This document shows positions 55,608 to 63,293 of a DNA stretch of 64,000 nucleotides, in pieces. Where the stretch lies: the NCBI RefSeq assembly GCF_009663685.2, contig NZ_RCOG02000032.1, forward strand, positions 249,382 to 313,381, written 5' to 3'. This DNA is from Cupriavidus sp. U2 (lineage in GTDB: Bacteria > Pseudomonadota > Gammaproteobacteria > Burkholderiales > Burkholderiaceae). How positions within the stretch are numbered: the stretch's first letter is position 1; the number at the start of each line of letters is the position of its first letter. The notes below the pieces were generated by a model. The model saw nothing but the letters and a program-made list of their open reading frames with translations, had not been told where the DNA came from and did no database searches. A program made the translations under genes and the position numbers.

Positions 55608-55982
55608 TCAGGCGGCCTGGCCTTCCGTGGTCGTTTGCGCGGCCTTGCGGGCTTCTTCGCGCTGCACTTCCTTCATCATCGGCGACGGCGCGGTTTCAGC
55701 CTTCTTGGTCTGGACGATCAGGTGACGCAGCACGGCGTCATTGAACTTGAACGCGTGCTCGAGTTCAGCCAGCGTGTCCTTGCCGCATTCGATGTTCAGG
55801 CAAACGTAGTGAGCCTTGGCCAGCTTCTGGATCATGTAGGCCATCTGACGACGACCCCAGTCTTCCACGCGATGGATCTGGCCATTTTGCGACGTGACGA
55901 GCTGCTTGTAACGCTCGATCATCGCCGGCACTTGTTCGCTTTGGTCCGGATGGACGATAAATACGATTTCGTAATGACGCAT
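55608..55982 (-). CDS. rpsF: 30S ribosomal protein bS6
   Basis: The protein is 124 aa and starts MRHYEIVFIVHPDQSEQVPA, with RVEDWGRRQMAYMIQKLAKA. The start at 55982 follows AAAGGAGCG; the long open frame upstream (to 56354) is spurious. The C-terminus is extended and charged (AQTTTEGQAA). It is first in the operon, with the transcript starting just upstream. Confidence 0.98.
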   Translation of the reverse strand: MRHYEIVFIVHPDQSEQVPAMIERYKQLVTSQNGQIHRVEDWGRRQMAYMIQKLAKAHYVCLNIECGKDTLAELEHAFKFNDAVLRHLIVQTKKAETAPSPMMKEVQREEARKAAQTTTEGQAA

Positions 55983-56097
55983 TGACGCTCCTTTTGGGAT
56001 GAGCCACCCGGGCGTCACGTCCGGTGCGGCAAGGTTGAATAGCCCGCGAGTATAGCCCGGAAACCCCGGGATCCGCAAGGCACGCGGTGCAGGCGGC

Positions 56098-57108
56098 TCA
56101 GCAGGCGGCAAAAAGCGACTGCAGGCGCCCGGCATCGACGCCGAGCGCGGGGTCGGCTGCCAGCGCCACCAGCAGCAGCACGCGCGCCTTGTAAGGATTG
56201 AGGTCGGCCGCCGACGCAAACAGGCCAGCCCCCGCCGCCGGCCGCGCCGGAATCGACACATGGCCAGCGCCAGTACGTGAACTGCGCACCACTGCCACAC
56301 CAGCCGCCGCCGCATCGGCCAGCGCCGCCACCAGGGTTTCGTGCACGGAGCCATTGCCGGTGGCGGCTACGACCAGCCCCTTCACACCGGCCGACACCAG
56401 TGCATCGACGGCCACCCTGCCCGGCTGGGCATGGCTGACCACGATTTCCACCATCGGCCAGGCGGACGGCACCGGCAAACACGGCGCCTCCCGCCTGGAC
56501 GGCGCACGCGTGAATCGAATATAGGCGTCCTGCACGTAGCCGATCGGACCGGCATTCGGCGAGACAAAGGCATCGACGGCGGACGTATGCGCCTTGGTCA
56601 CGTCGCGCCCGGCGTGGATCTGCTGGTTCAGCACCACCAGCACACCCAGGCCCCGCGCGTCAGGATGGGCCGCGACGCGCACGGCATCGAGCAGGTTCAG
56701 CGGGCCGTCCGCCGACAGCGACGTTGCCGGGCGCATCGCCGCAGTGATGATCACCGGCACGGAAAACGGCTGCGTCAGGTGCAAAAACATCGCCGTTTCT
56801 TCAAGCGTATCGGTGCCGTGCGTGATCACGATGCCGGCCACGTCCGCTTGGCCGGACCAGTACGTCACCCGTGCCGCCAGCTGTTGCCAGAGACCAAACG
56901 TCATGTCCTTGCTGTCGACCTGCGCGACCTGCTCGGCCTCCACGCGCGCCACATCGGCCAGCGCGGGCACGGCCTGGACCAGTTGCGACACCGGCACGGT
57001 AGCCGCCTGGTACTGGGCACTGCTGGCGGGGTCGCCGGACGATCCGGCAATGGTGCCGCCGGTGGCGAGCACGACGACACGGGGCAACGATGACGAAGAA
57101 GCTGACAT
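56098..57108 (-). CDS. L-asparaginase (bacterial type)
   Basis: Hydrolyses asparagine to aspartate and ammonia. The 336-aa protein has both Thr-containing signatures, ATGGTIAG (T16/T19) near the N-terminus and GIVITHGTDTLEETAMFLHL. There is no signal peptide, so a cytoplasmic location is predicted, although sequence pattern fits the type II fold. The ATG at 57108 is preferred over a longer frame to 57273. It is divergent from lexA, sharing a 230-bp intergenic region. Confidence 0.9.
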   Translation of the reverse strand: MSASSSSLPRVVVLATGGTIAGSSGDPASSAQYQAATVPVSQLVQAVPALADVARVEAEQVAQVDSKDMTFGLWQQLAARVTYWSGQADVAGIVITHGTDTLEETAMFLHLTQPFSVPVIITAAMRPATSLSADGPLNLLDAVRVAAHPDARGLGVLVVLNQQIHAGRDVTKAHTSAVDAFVSPNAGPIGYVQDAYIRFTRAPSRREAPCLPVPSAWPMVEIVVSHAQPGRVAVDALVSAGVKGLVVAATGNGSVHETLVAALADAAAAGVAVVRSSRTGAGHVSIPARPAAGAGLFASAADLNPYKARVLLLVALAADPALGVDAGRLQSLFAAC

Positions 57109-57262
57109 GAAAATAGGCTGACTGAGGTTCTGTCCGGGCGGGCGCGGCCCGGGATCTGGCCGACGATTGTAACTGCCACCCCGCCCCGGCGCCCCCTTGG
57201 CAAACCCGCGAAGCCACCGGTGCCGCCCCGCGCCCATGTAGAGCCCACTGCGCAAATTGTGC

Positions 57263-57315
57263 TTGCACTTCACACGATACTGTATAAAATCACAGCATAC
57301 TGTTTAAACATACAG
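57263..57315 (+). promoter_or_regulatory. lexA promoter with two SOS boxes
   Basis: Two consensus CTGT-N8-ACAG boxes lie at 57280-57295 and 57300-57315, with centres 20 bp apart. They overlap a likely promoter, -35 TTGCAC (57263-57268) and -10 TAAAAT (57285-57290). This predicts strong LexA autorepression. Confidence 0.92.
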
Positions 57316-57342
57316 TGCTTCGGCACGAGAGACCGGCGAACC

Positions 57343-57999
57343 ATGGCGACCCTGACACCCCGGCAGCAGCAGATTTTCGATCTGATCCGCGACACGATCC
57401 GCAACACGGGCTTCCCGCCCACGCGCGCAGAGATCGCCGCCGAGTTTGGTTTTTCCTCGCCCAATTCGGCCGAGGAACATCTGCGGGCGCTGGCACGCAA
57501 GGGCGTCATCGAACTGACGCCCGGCGCATCGCGCGGCATCCGGCTCAAGGTGGCACGCAGCGATTCGGAACGTTCCGACCAGTTTTCGCTGCCAATGGCA
57601 GGCGTGCTGCAGTTGACGCTGCCGCTGGTCGGTCGCGTCGCTGCGGGCAGCCCGATCCTTGCCGCAGAGCATATCGACCGTCAGTACCAGGTGGATGCAT
57701 CGGTCTTCGACGAGCGTCCGGACTACCTGCTGCGCGTACGCGGCCTGAGCATGCGCGACGCCGGCATTCTGGATGGCGACCTGCTGGCCGTGAAAAAAGC
57801 CAGCGAGGCAGCCAACGGCAAGATCGTCGTGGCCCGCCTGGGCGAGGACGTCACGGTCAAGCGCCTGAAGAAACGCGGCGACACGATCGAACTGATCGCA
57901 GAAAACCCGGATTTCCAGAACATCGTGCTCCATTCGGGTCGCGACGAGTTCTCCCTTGAAGGTATCGCTGTCGGCCTGATCCGATCATCAGGCTTCTAG
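57343..57999 (+). CDS. lexA: LexA repressor
   Basis: SOS master repressor of 218 aa. The N-terminal winged helix (about 1-70) begins MATLTPRQQQIFDLIRDTIR. The autocleavage site is the Ala-Gly in VGRVAAGSPI, with catalytic Ser in RGLSMRDAGI and Lys in EAANGKIVVARL. The ATG at 57343 gives the standard N-terminus. Two SOS boxes in its promoter support the identification. The upstream open frame to 57220 overlaps those operators and is not coding. Confidence 0.97.
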   Translation: MATLTPRQQQIFDLIRDTIRNTGFPPTRAEIAAEFGFSSPNSAEEHLRALARKGVIELTPGASRGIRLKVARSDSERSDQFSLPMAGVLQLTLPLVGRVAAGSPILAAEHIDRQYQVDASVFDERPDYLLRVRGLSMRDAGILDGDLLAVKKASEAANGKIVVARLGEDVTVKRLKKRGDTIELIAENPDFQNIVLHSGRDEFSLEGIAVGLIRSSGF

Positions 58000-58152
58000 C
58001 GTGATCGGAGGCGCCTGACAGCGACTCCGGCTCCCGAGACTTAGGCAGCACGGCCGTCTGCCCTGGTCACCCGCTTTGCTTTGCCCATGCCGCCCCGTCC
58101 TTGCTGGACGACGGGCGCGGACCACTGCTGTCGCAAATTACGAGGTGTTGCC

Positions 58153-58326
58153 ATGCTGCAATCGAATCCCATCGCTTCCCGCCGCCCGGTCAAGCCGGTC
58201 CCGTTCCGGCAAATCAAGGGCGTCCGCGTCTACCAGGGCGCGCAACGTCGCACGATGGTCGGCAACATGGCAGCCATCTGCCGCATGCTGGAACTGGCAG
58301 AACCGACCACGAAACTGCTCGACTGA
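58153..58326 (+). CDS. Small basic protein of unknown function
   Basis: A 57-residue product (MLQSNPIASRRPVKPVPFRQ... MAAICRMLELAEPTTKLLD) with a GAGG about 7 nt ahead of the ATG. It is basic with a short helix-like C-terminus and no signal peptide. It lies 153 bp after lexA on the same strand, and an intrinsic terminator follows at 58501. An ATG at 58081 in the same frame would add 24 residues. I do not recognise the family; coding status rests on ribosome site and codon bias only. Confidence 0.5.
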   Translation: MLQSNPIASRRPVKPVPFRQIKGVRVYQGAQRRTMVGNMAAICRMLELAEPTTKLLD

Positions 58327-58500
58327 AATCTGGCCGCCTGCCACGCGGGTTAGCGCGCAACCGCTTCGCGACTGCGAGAAATCGCTTTGGCAAGAGTGGC
58401 GTTGCGGCCTCAGCACGTGGAAGAAAGGCGTTATTTCACTAAAAGCCTGATTAACTCACTGGCGCGCAACGGCATCACTGCGCATTCGCGTCATGCGCAG

Positions 58501-58541
58501 AACCGGACCTTGTCGACCCCGCCAGCGTCCGGTTTTTTTTT
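58501..58541 (+). terminator. Intrinsic terminator
   Basis: Stem AACCGGAC/GTCCGGTT with an 18-nt loop, followed by a run of T on the plus strand. Confidence 0.8.
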
Positions 58542-58640
58542 ACCCATCGACGGGCTTCGTCTTGGCGTATGCGATCGCAACCATGATGCGGTCAGGTCGG
58601 TGGCACCAGGCGGAAGGAATGATGGGATCGGATGCGCGCA

Positions 58641-58673
58641 AAGCAAAACAGCCGCTTGAGTAAGCGGCTGTTT
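58641..58673 (-). terminator. Terminator of tRNA-His
   Basis: Perfect 12-bp stem AAACAGCCGCTT/AAGCGGCTGTTT with a 4-nt loop, followed on the minus strand by T-rich TTTTGCTTTG. It lies 15 bp beyond the CCA end. Confidence 0.85.
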
Positions 58674-58687
58674 CGTAAGGGAATTCT

Positions 58688-58764
58688 TGGGGTGGCTGAT
58701 GGGACTCGAACCCACGACGACAGGAATCACAATCCTGGACTCTACCAACTGAGCTACAGCCACC
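58688..58764 (-). tRNA. tRNA-His (GTG)
   Basis: 77 nt including the encoded CCA. On the minus strand the acceptor GTGGCTG pairs with CAGCCAC. The extra 5' G(-1) at 58764 faces C73, the histidine identity pair. The anticodon loop TTGTGAT gives anticodon GTG, and the T-loop GGTTCGAGTCC is intact. It is followed by a terminator. Confidence 0.97.
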
Positions 58765-58888
58765 GTAGAGATTTTTCGCTGACCGTTGTGTCGATCAGCG
58801 AAGAACAAGACTATACAAGCATTCTCGGCAGATGGCTAGTATCCCGCACAAAAAAATTTCGGATTCGCTGTCTGATGGCTTCCGGACT

Positions 58889-59149
58889 TCATCGGGGGCC
58901 CACCCACTTGGCTTCCAGCAGCACTGCTTCCTTGATCGCGGCGATGGTCTCTGCCTCGCTCGGAAAAAGTCCAAGCAAGCGCTTCGACTTGCCATTCAGG
59001 ACATCGCGCTGCAACGCCTTGCCGGCGTCGATTGATGTGCCTGGGTGCCAGCAATAGCGCGCCGTCCATTTGCCGTCCTGCAGTTGCTCGGCTACCCAGA
59101 TCACCCGGTAGTCCTCGAAGACTTCACCGAATGGTTCTTCCGCTTCCAT
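58889..59149 (-). CDS. Conserved-looking small protein of unknown function
   Basis: The 86-aa product starts MEAEEPFGEVFEDYRVIWVA and is rich in charged residues, without signal or membrane segment. GAGGAAACGAA immediately ahead of the ATG at 59149 is a good ribosome site. Alternation of strands and helices (WTARYCWHPG... SEAETIAAIKEAVLLEAKWV) suggests a small alpha/beta domain. I do not recognise the family. It lies upstream of tRNA-His on the same strand. Confidence 0.72.
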   Translation of the reverse strand: MEAEEPFGEVFEDYRVIWVAEQLQDGKWTARYCWHPGTSIDAGKALQRDVLNGKSKRLLGLFPSEAETIAAIKEAVLLEAKWVGPR

Positions 59150-59481
59150 TTCGTTTCCTCAGGGCTCGCTTCCGATTCACTGGCTTCGACATTCCCCGTC
59201 ACACCGCTCGAACCGGCCAGCCCAACTGCTTTTCCCCCACTTGGCGCCGCATCCGTGAAGATACGACTCCCACGCCATGCCGGCTAATGTCGCGGCATTT
59301 TTCAGCGCATCGTAACATGACCTACGCGCCGCTCGACAGGGCATGTCTTAACAATACGCAAGTGGAACCATCAGTCTGCCTTTAACAGCGGGGGTCTTGC
59401 CCCACCACGGCAGGGTTCTGTCGCAAATAATGCTGTTGGATACTCTTCCCCGAGGGACATTGACCCCCTCGACATTCCCGA

Positions 59482-59520
59482 CAGGCGATCACTCCCGACG
59501 AGCATCGCCTGCTTTTTTTT
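59482..59520 (+). terminator. Orphan plus-strand terminator
   Basis: Stem CAGGCGAT/ATCGCCTG with a 14-nt loop followed by C and eight T. No plus-strand gene is annotated within more than 1 kb upstream. Confidence 0.85.
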
Positions 59521-59574
59521 CGGTGTTCCGGTACGGCCGCGGTTTTATGCCCGATTCGTGCATGGCATGACCCA

Positions 59575-59608
59575 CGAAAAAAAAGAGCCCGCTCGCAAGC
59601 GGACTCTT
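59575..59608 (-). terminator. Second minus-strand terminator
   Basis: 11-bp stem AAGAGCCCGCT/AGCGGACTCTT with one mismatch and a 4-nt loop, followed on the minus strand by a T-tract. It lies 115 bp beyond the terminator at 59716-59741. Confidence 0.8.
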
Positions 59609-59715
59609 AAATTAGCGATCTCAATGCCCTGAAGGCACATTCAATGTAGACCCCGAACCCACGGCACACCATCCGGGCAAACCCACGGTTGCTGTGGTAA
59701 CAACGAGACGGGGCA

Positions 59716-59741
59716 GAAAAAAAGCCCGCACACGGCGGGCT
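59716..59741 (-). terminator. Intrinsic terminator downstream of dusA
   Basis: 7-bp stem AGCCCGC/GCGGGCT with a 5-nt loop, followed on the minus strand by seven T. It lies 230 bp beyond the dusA stop. Confidence 0.85.
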
Positions 59742-59852
59742 CAAAAATCAGTTGAAGAAAGCCCTGTATTCGAGGGCAGGCACAGTGTAAGAACATGCCA
59801 CAGGACTGGCGAATTAGGGGAATCCCTTTGCCCACGCGGGTTTCCAGTCACC

Positions 59853-59957
59853 TCAACCGCCGCAAACGCCCTTGGGGCATACATTTGCGGCATCTGCATA
59901 GCACGGTCGTTCGAATTTAGAGTTTTTCTTCCAGTCCGGCCCGCATACGATCTTCAC
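59853..59957 (-). CDS. Possible 34-residue Cys-rich peptide
   Basis: From a GTG at 59957 the translation starts MKIVCGPDWKKNSKFERPC and ends CPKGVCGG, with four cysteines spaced C-x13-C-x7-C-x4-C. Base composition is lower in GC than in the surrounding genes. The ribosome site is weak. It lies 13 bp after dusA on the same strand and before the dusA terminator. It could be a real metal-binding or secreted peptide, or a remnant of a longer gene. Confidence 0.3.
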   Translation of the reverse strand: MKIVCGPDWKKNSKFERPCYADAANVCPKGVCGG

Positions 59958-59970
59958 GTTCGTGAGTCGC

Positions 59971-60975
59971 TCAGGCCGCCTCGAGGAGGTCTGGACGCAG
60001 ATGCGAACGCGCTTCTTCGAACAGCGCGTCCACATCGGCCCGGGTGCGGGCAGCGTTCATGCGCCGCGCATCCGACAGCACCCGGCGCCAGCCGCGTCCG
60101 CCATAGACCCCGCGGTGGAGGCCCAGCATATGCCGGGTGGCAGCGCCCATATAGCCGCCCCGCTCCACCAGCTGTCCGATATAGGCTTGCATGGCCATTT
60201 CGGCGTCTTCGCGCGTCGGAATCGGCGAGTCAACGCCGTAGAAACGGCTGTCCATTTCAGCGAGGATATAGGGATCGTGGTAAGCCTGACGGCCGATCAT
60301 TACCCCATCCACGTGGCGCAAATGCTCTTCCATTTCGCCATAAGAGACAATCCCGCCGTTAATCAGGATTTCCAGCTGCGGAAATTCTTTCTTCAGCTGG
60401 TATGCAACTTCGTACCGCAACGGCGGAATTTCTCGATTTTCTTTCGGGCTAAGGCCTTTCAGAATGGCATTACGGGCGTGGACGATAAAGGTTTCGCAAC
60501 CCGCCTCGGCAATAATGCCAACGAAGTCGCGAACAAAGTCATAGTGCTCGATCGTATCGATACCAATGCGATGCTTCACCGTCACGGGCACCGACACCAC
60601 ATCCCGCATCGCCTTGACGCAATCGGCAACCAGCTGGGGCTCTGCCATCAGGCACGCGCCGAACGCTCCGCGCTGCACGCGCTCCGAGGGGCACCCGCAA
60701 TTGAGGTTGATTTCCTTATAGCCCCACTGCTCACCCAGCTTCGCCGCCTGCGCGAGATCGGCAGGTTCACTACCGCCCAGCTGCAGTGCCACGGGTTGCT
60801 CGGCCGCGTCGAAATCCAGGTGCCGCGCCACATCGCCATGCAGCAGCGCGCCCGTGGTGACCATCTCGGTATAAAGCCAGGTGTGCTGGCTCAGCGCGCG
60901 ATGGAACGTGCGGCAGTGGCGATCAGTCCAGTCCATCATCGGGGCAACCGAGATGCGGCGCGGATTTGCAGTCAT
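59971..60975 (-). CDS. dusA: tRNA-dihydrouridine(20/20a) synthase DusA
   Basis: FMN-dependent reduction of uridine 20/20a in the tRNA D-loop. The 334-aa protein begins with RISVAPMMDWTDRHCRTF, has the catalytic Cys in INLNCGCPSERVQRGAFGAC and the FMN-binding segments VTVKHRIGID and INGGIVSYGE. The ARNAILKGLSPKENREIPPL stretch is DusA-specific and separates it from DusB/DusC. Confidence 0.96.
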   Translation of the reverse strand: MTANPRRISVAPMMDWTDRHCRTFHRALSQHTWLYTEMVTTGALLHGDVARHLDFDAAEQPVALQLGGSEPADLAQAAKLGEQWGYKEINLNCGCPSERVQRGAFGACLMAEPQLVADCVKAMRDVVSVPVTVKHRIGIDTIEHYDFVRDFVGIIAEAGCETFIVHARNAILKGLSPKENREIPPLRYEVAYQLKKEFPQLEILINGGIVSYGEMEEHLRHVDGVMIGRQAYHDPYILAEMDSRFYGVDSPIPTREDAEMAMQAYIGQLVERGGYMGAATRHMLGLHRGVYGGRGWRRVLSDARRMNAARTRADVDALFEEARSHLRPDLLEAA

Positions 60976-61106
60976 GGGTATGGCGTCGAGGGAGCGTCCG
61001 GGTTCGGTTTTGGGCCGAGGGACTGAGGAAGACCCGCAAGTATACGCGAGATGACGATCCTGAGCAGCGCCCCGGATCGCTCACATCGCGTGCGCGGCAC
61101 GCGGCC

Positions 61107-61135
61107 AGCAAAAACGGCGCCGGAAGGCGCCGTTT
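61107..61135 (-). terminator. Terminator of the small membrane peptide gene
   Basis: Perfect 10-bp stem AAACGGCGCC/GGCGCCGTTT with a GGAA-type loop, followed on the minus strand by five T in total. It lies 22 bp beyond the stop of the 24-codon gene. Confidence 0.88.
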
Positions 61136-61156
61136 CTCATGTTGGGCGGCATGCAC

Positions 61157-61231
61157 TCAGTGCATGAAGAGCCAGATCAGGATCAGAACGAAGGCCGGTA
61201 CGCCGAGCAGCCAGGCGAGAATGTAGGGCAT
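61157..61231 (-). CDS. 24-residue hydrophobic membrane peptide
   Basis: The translation begins MPYILAWLLGVPAFVLILIW and ends LFMH: a single transmembrane segment with almost no soluble part. GGAGGAAAC sits at ideal distance before the ATG at 61231, and a strong terminator follows directly after the stop, so this is a complete monocistronic unit. It resembles the class of stress-induced or complex-modulating small membrane proteins, but no specific family is claimed. Confidence 0.75.
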   Translation of the reverse strand: MPYILAWLLGVPAFVLILIWLFMH

Positions 61232-61376
61232 GGTGTTTCCTCCTTGTCTATGTGTTTGAACATGGCTTCACTATAGAAAGCAGGGTTCACTGCCGGTGTC
61301 GGGTCTCCCCCGCTTCGCCTTGTAGGACGGGGCTTACCGACGTTTGAATCGGGCCGGCGTAGTCGGCGGCCGAGTG

Positions 61377-61940
61377 TCAGCGCGCCGCGGCGTTGCGGTC
61401 GATCCAGGCCGCGAAGGTCGTCAGGTACTTGCTCAGGAAGCCCCGGGTCGAGTCGTTGCTGATGCCGCCCTGCTCATCGAACAGCTTGTCCACGCCGCTG
61501 ATATAGGCTTCGGGCTGTTGCAGCACCGGAATATTCAGGAACACCAGCGACTGGCGCAGATGATGGTTGGCGCCAAAGCCGCCGATATTGCCCGGCGACG
61601 CGCTGATCACGCCACCCGGCTTGCCGTCCCAGGCGCTTTCCCCGTACGGGCGCGATCCCACGTCGATGGCATTTTTCAGCACGCCCGGCACCGAGCGGTT
61701 GTATTCAGGGGTAACGAACAGGACGGCATCGGCCCGGCGGATACGGTCGCGGAAGGCCACCCATTCCGATGGCGGATTGGCGTCGTCGTCCTGGTTGTAG
61801 TGGGACAACTGTCGAATCTCGACGATATCGAGCTTGAGCTGCGGCGGCGCAATCGCGGCCAAGGCCTTGGCCAGTTTCAGGTTCAGGGATTCCTTGCGCA
61901 GGCTTCCCACCAGTACGGCGACATCACGAGGATTGCTCAT
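61377..61940 (-). CDS. NADPH-dependent FMN reductase (flavodoxin-like)
   Basis: 187-aa flavodoxin-fold reductase of the NAD(P)H:FMN/azoreductase type. It has the FMN phosphate loop GSLRKESLNLKLAKAL, then VTPEYNRSVPGVLKNAIDVG, the family fingerprint, and SASPGNIGGFGANHHLRQSL. AAGGAA precedes the ATG at 61940; an ATG at 61955 is also in frame. It could reduce FMN, quinones or chromate-like oxidants. It might supply FMNH2 to SsuD at a distance (inference). Confidence 0.88.
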   Translation of the reverse strand: MSNPRDVAVLVGSLRKESLNLKLAKALAAIAPPQLKLDIVEIRQLSHYNQDDDANPPSEWVAFRDRIRRADAVLFVTPEYNRSVPGVLKNAIDVGSRPYGESAWDGKPGGVISASPGNIGGFGANHHLRQSLVFLNIPVLQQPEAYISGVDKLFDEQGGISNDSTRGFLSKYLTTFAAWIDRNAAAR

Positions 61941-62099
61941 TACGGTTCCTTTCACTGTTCACACACGGTCGAAGTGGATCACAGGCCGGCTCCGGCAGCA
62001 GGGCCAGCCCTGCCCCACACTGTACTTGACTTGCATCGCCGCCGCCGGCCACTGCGCGCAACTGCCGTGCCGATGCGAATGGCGCAGCGGGCCGAGCGA

Positions 62100-63179
62100 C
62101 TACCCCAGCGAAGCCAGCGGATGTTCCTCGCGCCGCCACTTGCTGTCGAAGAACGCGCGCACGCGGCCCGGCGTCACTTCGTCAAGGCGGGCCGGATTCC
62201 ACTTCGGCTGATGGTCCTTGTCGATGACCAGCGCGCGGATGCCCTCGATGCCGTCGCCATGACGGAACACGTCGTACATCATGTCTAGCTCCATGCGCAG
62301 TTCGTCTTCCAGCGTCATCGTGCGCGCACGGCGGATCTGTTCCAGCGTGACGCAAAGCATCAGCGGTGACCGGCTGCGCAGCGTGGCGGCGGTCTGGGCC
62401 GCCCAGTCGCCGGCCGTGTCGCTGACCGCGCTCAGAATCTCCTGCGCCGTGGCGCCGGCAAACAGCGTGTCGATCATGCCGGCATGCTGCGCCAGCGGGC
62501 TGGCGTGCGGCACGCACGCTGCCGCGTGCTGACCCGTGAAGGTGGCGATATGAGCCAGCACGGCGTCGCCGCTGTCAAACGCATGCGCCTGCAGCGATGC
62601 CGCCAGTTCCGCCATTACATTGGACGGCAGATACGCATCGGCCAGCTTCGCGTACAGGGCGTCGGCGGCGTGAATCACCGTGCCGGTCAGACCCAGGTAC
62701 TCGCCGATATGGCCCGGCGTACGCGCCAGGAACCAGCCGCCGCCCACATCGGGGAACAGGCCGATATTCGTCTCCGGCATCGCCATCCTGGTACGGTCAG
62801 TGACGATGCGCAGCCGCGCGCCCTGCGAGATGCCCATGCCGCCGCCCATCACCACGCCGTCCATCAGGGCGATATAGGGCTTGCGGTAGCGGTGGATCAG
62901 ATGGTTGAGCGCGTACTCCTCGACAAAGAACTGGTCGAGCATCGGGTCGTTGGCGTAGTACGCCTGATGGAACCAGCGGATATCGCCGCCGGCGCAGAAC
63001 GCCTTGCCGCCCGCGCCGGCCACCACCACCGCGTGCACGGCGGCATCGGCCTCCCACTGCTGCAGTGCCTGCGTGATCGCGCGAATCATGTCGAGCGACA
63101 GCGCATTCAGGGCCTGCGGGCGGGTCAGCGTCAGATAGGCCACACCGCCCTGCACCGCCGTCGATACAAACTCCGTCAT
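62100..63179 (-). CDS. Enoyl-CoA hydratase/isomerase family (3-hydroxyisobutyryl-CoA hydrolase-like)
   Basis: 359-aa crotonase-fold protein. Oxyanion-hole segments are AGAGGKAFCAGGDIRWFH and DGVVMGGGMGISQGARLRIV; the catalytic acids appear in MPETNIGLFPDVGGGWFLAR. The C-terminal extension with FDSKWRREEHP is typical of the HIBYL-CoA hydrolase subgroup rather than short hydratases. A role in valine degradation is therefore likely, but hydratase activity cannot be excluded. GGAG lies ahead of the ATG at 63179. Confidence 0.88.
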   Translation of the reverse strand: MTEFVSTAVQGGVAYLTLTRPQALNALSLDMIRAITQALQQWEADAAVHAVVVAGAGGKAFCAGGDIRWFHQAYYANDPMLDQFFVEEYALNHLIHRYRKPYIALMDGVVMGGGMGISQGARLRIVTDRTRMAMPETNIGLFPDVGGGWFLARTPGHIGEYLGLTGTVIHAADALYAKLADAYLPSNVMAELAASLQAHAFDSGDAVLAHIATFTGQHAAACVPHASPLAQHAGMIDTLFAGATAQEILSAVSDTAGDWAAQTAATLRSRSPLMLCVTLEQIRRARTMTLEDELRMELDMMYDVFRHGDGIEGIRALVIDKDHQPKWNPARLDEVTPGRVRAFFDSKWRREEHPLASLG

Positions 63180-63293
63180 ATCCGTCTCCGTTCCAGTAGG
63201 CGGCAATTTTACGCCACCTGCCTTGCCCGGATTCGATGACGACGCCGTTTCAGAATCGGCTCAGCGTCTGTCGAGCCACTGTAGCCCCGGCGA

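Larger units (their letters stand above)
58327..58687. other. Untranslated stretch before tRNA-His
   Basis: No supported gene. It contains a plus-strand terminator (58501-58541) about 175 bp after the small ORF and the terminator of tRNA-His (58641-58673). Short ORFs here lack ribosome sites. Confidence 0.55.
59150..59852. other. Long region without a supported protein gene
   Basis: About 700 bases. Three separate intrinsic terminators occur here: one on the plus strand (59482-59520) and two on the minus strand (59575-59608 and 59716-59741). Only the second minus-strand one has an obvious upstream gene (dusA). A small hairpin GCCCT/AGGGC at 59761-59777 follows. No tRNA, tmRNA, RNase P, SRP or 6S RNA pattern was recognised. 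ORFs of up to ~80 codons lack ribosome sites or contain the terminators. Confidence 0.6.

Noticed and set aside
59609..59722. Possible 6S or other housekeeping RNA between two terminators
   Set aside because: Could not draw the long closing stem and central bubble of 6S RNA, nor tmRNA, SRP or RNase P landmarks; no clear promoter, so only reported as an orphan-terminator observation.
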